From CAYMRB01 sp964392615 (GTDB lineage: Bacteria > Planctomycetota > UBA8108), in the NCBI GenBank assembly GCA_964392615.1, contig CAYMRB010000592.1, positions 1 to 5,013 on the forward strand: a stretch of 5,013 nt of DNA. The letters run 5' to 3'. The position numbers and the translations under genes are program-made. Shown piece after piece: positions 1 to 4,888 of the stretch. Position 1 is the stretch's first letter, and each line of letters opens with the position of its first letter. The notes beneath the pieces were generated by a model that did not search any database, was not told where the DNA came from, and saw nothing but the letters and a program-made list of their open reading frames with translations.

Positions 1-55
1 GAGCAGCTGACTCTTAATCAGCGGGTCCGGGGTTCGAATCCCTGACGGCGCACCA
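1..55 (+). tRNA. tRNA-Lys (anticodon CTT), 3' part; 5' end outside window
   Basis: The window opens inside the D arm of a tRNA. The visible parts are the D-stem 3' strand (1-4), the anticodon stem (6-10 with 18-22) around the 7-nt loop ctcttaa with anticodon CTT at 13-15, a 5-nt variable loop (23-27), a T stem (28-32 with 40-44) around ttcgaat, the 3' acceptor strand acggcgc (45-51), discriminator A52 and an encoded CCA (53-55). CTT reads the lysine codon AAG. The 5' acceptor strand lies before base 1 and should read gcgccgt if the gene is intact. It runs opposite to all protein genes here. Its 3' end is a typical integrase target, so it may mark one end of an integrated element, although a virus-encoded tRNA cannot be excluded. 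Confidence 0.95.
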
Positions 56-63
56 GCACTCAC

Positions 64-96
64 AAGGACTTAGGACAATCTCCTGAGTCCTTTTTT
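64..96 (+). terminator. Intrinsic terminator of tRNA-Lys
   Basis: Arms 64-75 and 81-92 form a 12-bp stem (seven pairs, a T71/G85 wobble, then four pairs) closing a 5-nt loop (caatc, 76-80). A run of six T follows at 91-96, the first two of which also pair in the stem. It starts 9 bases after the encoded CCA, which is the expected place for a tRNA transcript to end. On the minus strand the same stem is preceded, not followed, by the T/A tract; AAGG and CCTT ends make it only weakly bidirectional. Confidence 0.88.
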
Positions 97-104
97 CGTG
101 CCGG

Positions 105-124
105 TTCAGATGTCTTTCAGATGT
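105..124. repeat. 9-bp tandem direct repeat near the tRNA end
   Basis: TTCAGATGT occurs at 105-113 and again at 116-124, separated by 2 bp, so the period is 11 bp, about one helical turn. It lies in the non-coding stretch (97-164) between the tRNA terminator and the end of the last minus-strand ORF, 50 bp from the tRNA 3' end. Helically phased short direct repeats beside a tRNA attachment site resemble integrase arm-type or excisionase binding sites. That role is inference only. The stretch holds one other structure, a small GC palindrome at 151-163 without a T tract. Confidence 0.5.
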
Positions 125-164
125 GTCGCAGACAAGGTCGCCCCGCCCCAGCCCGCGGCGGGCG

Positions 165-371
165 TCAGCACGGGGGTTGTGGGGGAGGAATGGCCCCGAT
201 CTGAGTCCCGTCGCCGTCCGGCGACGGCATCTCCTCGATCAGCACGGCCGCGAGCCTCAGGGTCATGATCGCCAGCTCGCGCGGCTCGTCCTTGAACAGC
301 TCGGCGATCTGCGCCGCGGTCTCCTTCGCGCTCTCCAGCTCCGCGGAGATGCTCGTGTCGAGTTTCGGCAT
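165..371 (-). CDS. Hypothetical 68-aa helical protein, last ORF before tRNA-Lys
   Basis: I do not recognise this protein. It begins MPKLDTSISAELESAK and is predicted mostly helical, with a charged amphipathic N-terminal half (residues about 8-30) and a hydrophobic helix with RLAAVLIEEM near residues 38-48. It ends in a Gly/Asp then Pro-rich tail, PPPQPPC. The stop is TGA at 167-165. The start is uncertain: ATG 371 lies 6 bases downstream of the T run of a strong minus-strand terminator and has no Shine-Dalgarno in between. An in-frame upstream ATG at 509 would give 114 aa, but that version reads through two hairpins and overlaps the 55-aa gene, and its extra residues look like non-coding translation. 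Expression would need terminator read-through or an unseen promoter. By position it is a late-operon or element-edge gene. Confidence 0.6.
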   Translation of the reverse strand: MPKLDTSISAELESAKETAAQIAELFKDEPRELAIMTLRLAAVLIEEMPSPDGDGTQIGAIPPPQPPC

Positions 372-377
372 GGGCTG

Positions 378-407
378 AAAAAACCCCGGCCACCTGAGCG
401 GCCGGGG
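378..407 (-). terminator. Strong intrinsic terminator of the capsid operon
   Basis: On the minus strand CCCCGGCC (407-400) and GGCCGGGG (391-384) form a perfect 8-bp all-GC stem around an 8-nt loop (399-392), followed at once by six T (383-378). It lies 57 bases past the stop of the 55-aa gene, where a capsid-operon transcript would be expected to end. Oddly, another ORF starts only 6 bases after the T run, so it may act as a partial terminator or attenuator. Confidence 0.88.
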
Positions 408-419
408 CTCGAAAGGTTC

Positions 420-453
420 GGCTTCGACTCGGGCGAGAATCCGAGCCGAAGCC
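420..453 (-). repeat. 13-bp inverted repeat (RNA hairpin) upstream of terminator
   Basis: Arms 420-432 and 441-453 are complementary over 13 positions around an 8-nt loop (433-440). The single non-Watson-Crick position (427 with 446) is A/C if transcribed on the plus strand but G·U if transcribed on the minus strand, so the fold favours minus-strand RNA, matching operon direction. It has no T tract and stands 12 bases before the terminator stem. Possible roles are 3'-end protection of the capsid mRNA, an anti-termination or protein-binding element, or a processing site. Confidence 0.7.
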
Positions 454-463
454 AGCGGAACTG

Positions 464-631
464 TCAGGGTAGGTCGAGGCGCTCCGACGGCCGCGTCCAC
501 TCCGCCCATTCTCGAGCGGTGGTGAAGTCGCCGCTGACCGTCTCGGTCGGCACGCCGATCTGGTCGACGTCGCGGAACGGATTCTCATCCGCCTTCAGAT
601 CGACGACCTTCGACACTTCGGTATCAGCCAT
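464..631 (-). CDS. Small hypothetical protein (55 aa) directly after the capsid gene
   Basis: ATG at 631-629, stop TGA at 466-464. It is preceded by GGAG (642-639) with a 7-nt spacer, a good ribosome binding site, and follows the capsid stop by 12 bp. The product begins MADTEVSKVVDLKADENPF and ends RPSERLDLP. It is acidic and soluble, with no membrane segment, signal or cysteine. WAEW at 42-45 is the only aromatic cluster. I recognise no family. Genes in this position often encode head decoration, completion or connector proteins, but 55 aa is short for these. It is in the same reading frame as the capsid gene, separated by that gene's TAG and four codons (R-R-S-T). Codon texture and the ribosome site support a real gene. 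Confidence 0.75.
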   Translation of the reverse strand: MADTEVSKVVDLKADENPFRDVDQIGVPTETVSGDFTTAREWAEWTRPSERLDLP

Positions 632-643
632 CGTGCTTCTCCG

Positions 644-1549
644 CTATGCCAGCGCGTCCTCCATCACGCAGACGGCGTTCGGCCGGCGCATGACGGGCGA
701 GCTGACGTTCGCGACGTAGCGCAACGCCGTGCTGTCGGTCTCGAACATCGACGTCGAGTCGACGACCGCCGTATCCGAGATCCGGACGCTGATCGGCATC
801 GTGCAGACGACGATCGTCTTCCAGTCGGCGAGGACGACGTCCGACGCCTGCAGACCGCTGCTGTTCGCGGTGCCCGCCGAGATCGAATTCGCGACGACGA
901 TGGGCTTGCCCCAGATGCTCGGCGTCAGCGAATTGACGCTCGGGTACTTGATCAGGTCGTTCGAGTCGCGAATCGCTAAGAGACCGTCGACCACGACCGA
1001 GTTGACGCAGAACGCTGAAGGTTCGAAATTCTGCGAGCGAACCGCCCGCAGCATCAGCCGCATGTCCTCGCCGAGATCCGAGCCCGTCCCATAGGTGTGG
1101 GTCTGATGACCCGAGCCCTGCAAGAGGCCCGTCGGGATGTTGGGGTTCGCCGACGTCGGCACGCCATTGAACAGCGCCGAGTCGATGGTGTCGATCGCCG
1201 CATCGCGCACGGCGCTGGCGACGAGCTTGCGCACCTGCGGATTGCTGAAGCTCTCGGCTTCGAGCCGATCGCTCCAAACGCAGATTCCGGCCAGCTCCTC
1301 GACCGTCGCCGTGTCTCGGCCGAAGGTCAGACTCGTCGACGGCTTCTGCTCGGCCTCGCCGATGAAGCTCAGGCTCGGACCGGTCGCGAGTTTGTGCAGA
1401 TGGACCGAGCGCCGGTTGACCGGCAGCACGGTGCAGAGGCGCAGGAATTGCGCCTTCGCGTAGACGAGTCGCTGAACCTCTTTCTGGAACAGCGGGTCGA
1501 CGATGTAGCCACCGGCAGAGTCGGTGCCGGTGTTCATCACAGTGGGCAT
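644..1549 (-). CDS. HK97-fold major capsid protein (301 aa), no delta domain
   Basis: This is the phage major capsid subunit, which builds the icosahedral head. Family hallmarks appear in order. The N-arm GTDSAGGYIV (8-17) matches the segment that follows the maturation cleavage site in HK97-like proteins. An extended loop region follows at about 45-80 (HKLATGPSLSFIGEAEQK). The spine helix and A/P-domain signature is at about 108-143 (DAAIDTIDSALFNG, then PNIPTGLL). IWGKPIVVANSI (212-223), VVLADWKTIVV (238-248) and FETDSTALRYVANVSSPVMRRPNAV (269-293) cover the P- and A-domain strands. Its 301 aa is near the size of a mature subunit, so it lacks the roughly 100-residue N-terminal delta scaffold, and no protease gene lies next to it. 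The start is firm: AGGAGG at 1560-1555, spacer 5. It ends in TAG. The upstream 135-aa gene may supply scaffolding in trans. Confidence 0.93.
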   Translation of the reverse strand: MPTVMNTGTDSAGGYIVDPLFQKEVQRLVYAKAQFLRLCTVLPVNRRSVHLHKLATGPSLSFIGEAEQKPSTSLTFGRDTATVEELAGICVWSDRLEAESFSNPQVRKLVASAVRDAAIDTIDSALFNGVPTSANPNIPTGLLQGSGHQTHTYGTGSDLGEDMRLMLRAVRSQNFEPSAFCVNSVVVDGLLAIRDSNDLIKYPSVNSLTPSIWGKPIVVANSISAGTANSSGLQASDVVLADWKTIVVCTMPISVRISDTAVVDSTSMFETDSTALRYVANVSSPVMRRPNAVCVMEDALA

Positions 1550-1554
1550 ATCGC

Positions 1555-1560
1555 CCTCCT
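1555..1560 (-). promoter_or_regulatory. Strong Shine-Dalgarno of the capsid gene, overlapping the upstream stop
   Basis: On the minus strand AGGAGG (1560-1555) stands 5 nt before the capsid ATG. The TAG stop of the 135-aa gene (1561-1559) is embedded in it, reading TAGGAGG. It is the best ribosome site in the operon, matching the high copy number needed for a capsid subunit, and it fixes the capsid start at 1549. Confidence 0.85.
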
Positions 1561-1966
1561 ATCGAACGGACGACAAGCGCTTGCGTATAACCCGGTAAGC
1601 CTCGGGCGAATCGCGCGGCAAGTCGTCCAGGTCGTCGCGGGGGAACAGGGTGGGCGCCTCATCTTTCAGGCGCGAGAGATAGGCGTCCACGTCGCTACCG
1701 AATGCCTCGTCCCCACGCCTTAGCGTCGGGCTCAAATCCTCGCCCACGACGACATCCTGCTCGAGGATGTCCAGCTCGGCGATGGCCGCTGCCGTAGCGC
1801 CCGGGAGCCGCTCGCGGATCTTGGCCATCGTATCGCGGGTGAATCGCTCGCGGACGGTGGAGGCTTTCTCCTCCGCAAGCTCGTCGCGAAGCTTCTGATT
1901 CTCGGCCTGCGCGCTCGCAACGCGGTCAGCCAAGTCAGCTTCGCCTGTCGTGATTTCAGTCGTCAT
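1559..1966 (-). CDS. Probable capsid scaffolding protein (135 aa)
   Basis: A highly charged, predicted helical protein with no membrane segment. Residues about 8-40 (ADLADRVASAQAENQKLRDE onward) have heptad-like spacing typical of a coiled coil. A middle acidic region (64-120) contains DDLDDLPRD, and the C-terminus is basic and helical (YRVIRKRLSSVR, 124-135). A coiled coil plus a basic C-terminal helix is the usual build of phage scaffolding proteins, whose C-terminus binds the coat. It lies immediately upstream of a capsid protein lacking a delta domain and in the same frame, separated by TAG and three codons (E-G-D). The function is inferred from position and composition, not from a recognised domain. 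ATG 1966 overlaps the previous gene by 11 bp; its ribosome site is weak (GAAGAG), suggesting translational coupling. Confidence 0.72.
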   Translation of the reverse strand: MTTEITTGEADLADRVASAQAENQKLRDELAEEKASTVRERFTRDTMAKIRERLPGATAAAIAELDILEQDVVVGEDLSPTLRRGDEAFGSDVDAYLSRLKDEAPTLFPRDDLDDLPRDSPEAYRVIRKRLSSVR

Positions 1967-2453
1967 CGCTCTTCGCCGTCGTCAGCTCCTGCGCCTGTCG
2001 CCCGATCAGATCGCGCAGCGCGTCTTGCACGATCGCCGGCGCGGATTCGGCATCGACGCAGCCGGCGGACGCGAGCAAGCATTGCCGCTCGTGCTCGTGT
2101 CTTTCGCTCAGCGCGATGTCCGGTGGCACGCTGGCCATCGCCAGCTCCGCCGCGCTGTCTTCCGCGTCCTGAATCGTCTCGAGCCCGTCGGCCATCTCCT
2201 GCTCGAGGAACGCGACGCGCTCGGCGAAAGCCGTGTTCTCGCAGAGCTGCGCATACTCCTGCGGATTCTTCCGGAGCTTCTCGACCTGCTCGAGGTTCGG
2301 GAGCATCACCGTCATCGGGTCAGACGTGCCGGCCTTCGTCATACGCCGCTCGGCCGCGACGCGCGCGGCCACCGTCTCGCGCTGCTTCTCGAACGCCGCT
2401 TCACGTGCGGACGCCCGCGCTTCGTCCAGATGCTCGTTCAAGTTCGTGGGCAT
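1956..2453 (-). CDS. Hypothetical helical protein between TerL and scaffold (165 aa)
   Basis: ATG 2453, stop TGA at 1958-1956. The protein is Ala/Glu/Arg-rich and predicted almost wholly helical. It has a long charged N-terminal helix (5-38, with EARASAREAAFEKQRETVAA), a short break with two prolines (46-52), a second helical run (54-108) and an acidic end (KSDDD). It has three cysteines: C71, C125 and C132. I recognise no domain. It is certainly not a portal: it is far too short and lacks the usual portal texture. Its place between TerL and the scaffold candidate is where portal and protease normally sit. It could be a second scaffold or assembly chaperone. It overlaps the TerL C-terminus by 53 bp, and its ribosome site is weak (AAGG 12 nt upstream), again suggesting coupling. 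Confidence 0.75.
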   Translation of the reverse strand: MPTNLNEHLDEARASAREAAFEKQRETVAARVAAERRMTKAGTSDPMTVMLPNLEQVEKLRKNPQEYAQLCENTAFAERVAFLEQEMADGLETIQDAEDSAAELAMASVPPDIALSERHEHERQCLLASAGCVDAESAPAIVQDALRDLIGRQAQELTTAKSDDD

Positions 2454-3864
2454 AATTCCGTTCCGCCTTTCTCAGCTGCTTGGCCGCCCGCTGCTCTGGC
2501 GTTTCGCGCGGCGGCTCGTATCCGACCAGGGACTCGGCCCGCTTACCTCGACGGCCGCCGTAGACCGAGCGCTTGAACCATGCGCCGCTGCCGTGCGCAG
2601 TTTTGAGGCTCAGCGCAAGACTGAAGGAGATATCCCTATGCAGGCGCTTGTCGCGATCGACGATGCGAAAGCTGTTCGACGTCTCCTTCAGCTCCAGATT
2701 CGTCAGCTCGGATTCCAAGCGATCGTGCTTCTTCCATCGAAGTCGGCGCTCGGAGATGAACTCCGACAGCAAGGTGAACGCCTCGACGTTGACCGCGGCC
2801 GTGACCGCGATGGCCTCGATCGGCGCACGCCGTTCCTTCAATCGTTGTGCAAGAAGTGCGCCCTGGTATTGATCGATGACGATTCGCTGCGCGCCGTACT
2901 TGCGCCACATCAGTTCGAGCCGCTTCTCGACCAGCTCAAGCGGAATCTCGCCGCCGTAGTCCTTCGGGTCCATTACCACAGCTTCGAGAACGCGCGCGCT
3001 GCGGTCCCTTCGCATCGCGATGCAGACGATCGAGGTCAGATCTCGTTTGATGCTCAGATCGGCCGAGATGAAGCACCGATCGTGCTGCGCATCGAACGGT
3101 TCGACTTCGTCGACGGCGCAAGCTCGGACGTCCGCCGGACTCAGCAACGGATTCTCGCTCAGCTCGACCCACTCCCCGCCCCATTCGCGCGCGGCCATCA
3201 ACGAGCCCCAGGCGCCGCGCCGTTCGAGTCGCGCGCGCTCTTCGGCGACAAACGTCTCCGACACCGTCGGGTTGATCATCTCGCGATAGTGGCGGACGAA
3301 GTCTCGCTCGCCAGGCTCGGTCGCAGCTCGATAGAACCATCCGCTCGGTGCACCGGGCGAGCCGATGACGAAGATGCGCCCGCCGGCGGCAGACGGACGG
3401 AGCACCTCTACCGCGGTCTCGTCGATCGCTCTCGACTCGTCGAAGATGATGGCCGTGGCCGTACGCCCGGGTGCCGAGACCTCCGACGCGGGGACAACCT
3501 GCACGACGCTGCCGATCTCCGGATTGACGATGCGATCGCGCGACATCTGCAGCCTCAGGCCGCTGAGCTTCGAGTTCATCGACAGCGGGCGCCGGAGCTT
3601 CTGTTCCAAGATGTCCGATGCCTGATCGCCAGAGCCCGAAACCCAGATCACGAACGCGCCGGGCACGCACAGCAGCTCGTACGCCGAGATCAATGCGACC
3701 GCGCTGCTCTTCCCGTTTCTGCGCGGCGAGATGATGACTCTGGAGTGGAAGTCGCCCTCGTACGCCTCGACCGCGTCGAGCAGCAACGGCGTTTCTTGCA
3801 ACGGCTGCCCTCGATCGTTCAGCAGGATGCCGGAGTGCAGGAAGTTCCGGATCGTGATCTTCAC
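2401..3864 (-). CDS. terL: Terminase large subunit (TerL), ATPase-nuclease packaging motor
   Basis: TerL cuts concatemeric phage DNA and pumps it into the prohead through the portal. In its 487 aa the N-terminal ATPase shows Walker A SPRRNGKSS (46-54, K52/S53), Walker B AIIFDES (138-144, D142 and catalytic E143) and a coupling-type segment IFVIGSPGAPSG (164-175). The C-terminal RNase H-like nuclease shows D269 in ISADLSIKRD, D331 in RIVIDQYQG and D411 in LHRDISFSLALSL, the three expected metal-binding acids. The C-terminus (430-487) is very basic, with RRGKR. All key motifs are present, so it looks functional and full length. The start is GTG at 3864, with GGGAGG (3877-3872) 7 nt upstream, overlapping the preceding stop as GTGA. 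A portal gene would normally follow, but the next ORF is a 165-aa helical protein instead. Confidence 0.95.
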   Translation of the reverse strand: MKITIRNFLHSGILLNDRGQPLQETPLLLDAVEAYEGDFHSRVIISPRRNGKSSAVALISAYELLCVPGAFVIWVSGSGDQASDILEQKLRRPLSMNSKLSGLRLQMSRDRIVNPEIGSVVQVVPASEVSAPGRTATAIIFDESRAIDETAVEVLRPSAAGGRIFVIGSPGAPSGWFYRAATEPGERDFVRHYREMINPTVSETFVAEERARLERRGAWGSLMAAREWGGEWVELSENPLLSPADVRACAVDEVEPFDAQHDRCFISADLSIKRDLTSIVCIAMRRDRSARVLEAVVMDPKDYGGEIPLELVEKRLELMWRKYGAQRIVIDQYQGALLAQRLKERRAPIEAIAVTAAVNVEAFTLLSEFISERRLRWKKHDRLESELTNLELKETSNSFRIVDRDKRLHRDISFSLALSLKTAHGSGAWFKRSVYGGRRGKRAESLVGYEPPRETPEQRAAKQLRKAERNYAHELERASGRSAGVRT

Positions 3865-3881
3865 GACGCGACCTCCCGCTC
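3861..3881 (-). repeat. Copy 2 of a 21-bp gene-junction repeat (72-aa gene / terL)
   Basis: Differs from the copy at 4076-4096 at one base (3866). It contains the codons for E-R-E-V-A-S, the Shine-Dalgarno GGGAGG (3877-3872) and the overlapping stop/start GTGA (3864-3861) that couples the 72-aa gene to terL. Confidence 0.8.
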
Positions 3882-4079
3882 GAGTGTCGCCGCATCCTCC
3901 GCTGCCCGACGCAGAGCAAGAGCCAATCGATGCGCAGTCGCCGCAGAGATGTGCGCCACGAACGCGTCGTCGCCCGTCACGGGGTCCTGGAACCGATCGC
4001 CACGTTCGACGCTCAATTCGATTCGGACCGCTCCTGGGGCGACCTGGACCACGACAGAGTCCGCCAATGTATCGATCAC
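3861..4079 (-). CDS. Hypothetical 72-aa protein between putative TerS and TerL
   Basis: GTG start at 4079, stop TGA at 3863-3861. GGGAGG (4092-4087) lies 7 nt upstream and the start overlaps the preceding stop as GTGA, so the start is well supported. A longer in-frame ATG at 4226 adds Arg/Gly-rich residues that overlap the 90-aa gene and look like shadow translation. The product has a beta-rich N-terminal half (SVVVQVAPGAVRIELSVERG, 8-27), an acidic turn with DPVTGDD (32-38) and a C-terminal amphipathic helix (44-68) ending TLEREVAS. No family is recognised. Its C-terminus nearly matches that of the upstream 90-aa protein, as does the DNA there, so the two may be related by duplication. Spacing implies strict translational coupling to both neighbours. 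Confidence 0.8.
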   Translation of the reverse strand: MIDTLADSVVVQVAPGAVRIELSVERGDRFQDPVTGDDAFVAHISAATAHRLALALRRAAEDAATLEREVAS

Positions 4080-4096
4080 GTCGCGACCTCCCGCTC
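4076..4096 (-). repeat. Copy 1 of a 21-bp gene-junction repeat (90-aa / 72-aa genes)
   Basis: 20 of 21 bases match the copy at 3861-3881; the difference is at 4081. It encodes E-R-E-V-A-T, carries GGGAGG (4092-4087) and ends in the overlapping stop/start GTGA (4079-4076). The repeats are 215 bp apart and flank the 72-aa gene. Confidence 0.8.
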
Positions 4097-4348
4097 CTCC
4101 AGCGTGTTGACGACCTCGGTCTCGACGACCGCCAGTCCGAGCGTCGATGCGTGTCGCAGCGCGTGACGATGGAAGAGCCGCTGCGCGACCGCCACCATCG
4201 GCCCGGGCATCATCGCCGTGCCGCACGAGTAGAGCGCCGGGGGCGCGAAGCCGTCGATCGGTGTCAGCGTCGCCTGGACTCGCACGCGCTCCGGCACCTC
4301 GGGCGTCGGATCGGCGAGCACCAGCGCATCAAGACGCACACGCTGCAT
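4076..4348 (-). CDS. Hypothetical 90-aa protein downstream of putative TerS
   Basis: ATG 4348, stop TGA at 4078-4076. AAGGAG (4361-4356) with a 7-nt spacer gives a firm start. It overlaps the end of the putative small-terminase gene by 20 bp. The product begins MQRVRLDALVLADPTPEVPE, has a strand-like segment RVRVQATLTP (21-30), a Pro/Gly-rich centre with the only cysteine (C42), then a His-containing helix AQRLFHRHALRHA (55-67) and an end NTLEEREVAT. I recognise no domain. Small proteins between terminase subunits can be packaging regulators or structural accessories, but nothing here shows which. The C-terminus resembles that of the next protein, and VRVQATLT...DGF compares with VRIELSVE...DRF there, a faint hint of paralogy. 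Confidence 0.78.
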   Translation of the reverse strand: MQRVRLDALVLADPTPEVPERVRVQATLTPIDGFAPPALYSCGTAMMPGPMVAVAQRLFHRHALRHASTLGLAVVETEVVNTLEEREVAT

Positions 4349-4841
4349 CGTCCGTCTCCTTCTGCTCGTCGCCGTCGACCAGCCCCTTCAACACGTCGAC
4401 GTACGGCTTCGGCGCGCGTGCCGATTCGAGGTCGAGCTTGCGTTCGGCTATCGCCAGCTTGCGAGCCCGGTGCTGCTCGTCGAGCAAGACCTTCACCAGC
4501 TTGATGCGGCTCTCGCGGATGTCCTTGTCGTCGCCCACGTGCAGCGCCCGTGCCTGATCGAGAAGCGCGCTGACGACGAGCCCGCCGACGACTCCGCCGA
4601 ATCGTTCCGTCGCCTCTTCCTCGATGCGCTCGAACAGCCGACGCTCGCACGAGCACGGATATCCCGGTCGGCAATCGCAGGGCACCTCCGGGTCGCACCA
4701 TATGCACGTCGACGGACCGCCGCAGGGTTTCACGGCTCCGGCCCACAGCTCGCGGACGAGCTTCGCGCGGTGCCGCTGCGCGCGCTTTCGGCCCGCCGCT
4801 CGTCGCCGCTCGGTCGTGTCTGGGGTTCGCGGTCCTGGCAT
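4329..4841 (-). CDS. Putative small terminase subunit with a cysteine cluster (170 aa)
   Basis: First gene of the packaging operon, two small genes ahead of terL. Size and place fit TerS, the subunit that binds the packaging site and delivers DNA to TerL, but no TerS domain is recognisable, so this is inference. The N-terminus is strongly basic (ERRRAAGRKRAQRHRAK, 11-27), suiting DNA binding. Residues 40-65 hold seven cysteines, C40-x5-C46-x2-C49-x5-C55-x-C57-x5-C63-x-C65, suggestive of a zinc cluster and unusual for TerS. Residues 66-140 are long charged helices able to oligomerise, followed by APKPYVDVLKGLVDG and an acidic end. ATG 4841 is the first usable start: the in-frame stop is at 4865-4863 and no good ribosome site precedes it, so initiation may be weak. 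Alternatively it is a zinc-binding regulator unrelated to packaging. Confidence 0.62.
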   Translation of the reverse strand: MPGPRTPDTTERRRAAGRKRAQRHRAKLVRELWAGAVKPCGGPSTCIWCDPEVPCDCRPGYPCSCERRLFERIEEEATERFGGVVGGLVVSALLDQARALHVGDDKDIRESRIKLVKVLLDEQHRARKLAIAERKLDLESARAPKPYVDVLKGLVDGDEQKETDDAACAS

Positions 4842-4866
4842 CGTAACGTGCCAAATGGGGAGTTAC

Positions 4867-4888
4867 TGCAACGGTTTATTGCAACGGT
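4867..4888. repeat. 9-bp direct repeat in the operon leader
   Basis: TGCAACGGT occurs at 4867-4875 and 4880-4888, a 13-bp period with a 4-bp spacer. It lies 26-47 bp upstream of the first ATG of the minus operon. Just beyond is a short hairpin (GGCGT 4889-4893, ACGCC 4901-4905). It may be a regulator-binding site, or a packaging (cos/pac) recognition repeat, since TerS genes often lie beside their target. No function is shown directly. Confidence 0.5.

Noticed and set aside
151..163. Small GC palindrome downstream of the 68-aa ORF as a terminator
   Set aside because: Only about 5 bp of stem with a 3-nt loop and no T tract on either strand.
106..588. A 160-codon minus-strand frame across the 55-aa gene, both hairpins and the 68-aa ORF
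   Set aside because: The translation is Arg/Ser-rich with no coherent segments, crosses a strong terminator, and is out of frame with the better-supported small genes.
2401..2453. Programmed frameshift joining TerL to the 165-aa protein in their 53-bp overlap
   Set aside because: No convincing slippery site is seen, the downstream gene has its own ATG, and no TerL family use of such a fusion is known to me.
2233..4110. A 625-codon open frame on the plus strand
   Set aside because: It lies antisense to terL, whose Walker and nuclease motifs are unambiguous. Its translation is Arg/Asp-rich low-complexity text without domains, as expected for the antisense of a GC-rich gene.
4820..4829. A T-arm-like string (ctggggttcg) resembling the tRNA-Lys 3' region, a possible second att copy
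   Set aside because: The match stops after about 10 bases, lies inside the first codons of the 170-aa gene and lacks the acceptor end, so it is most likely chance.
464..4841. Whole-element reassignment of TAG to a sense codon
   Set aside because: TerL and the other long genes are free of internal TAG and both capsid-region TAGs are followed by good ribosome sites and ATGs. Genuine recoding would normally scatter TAG inside genes.
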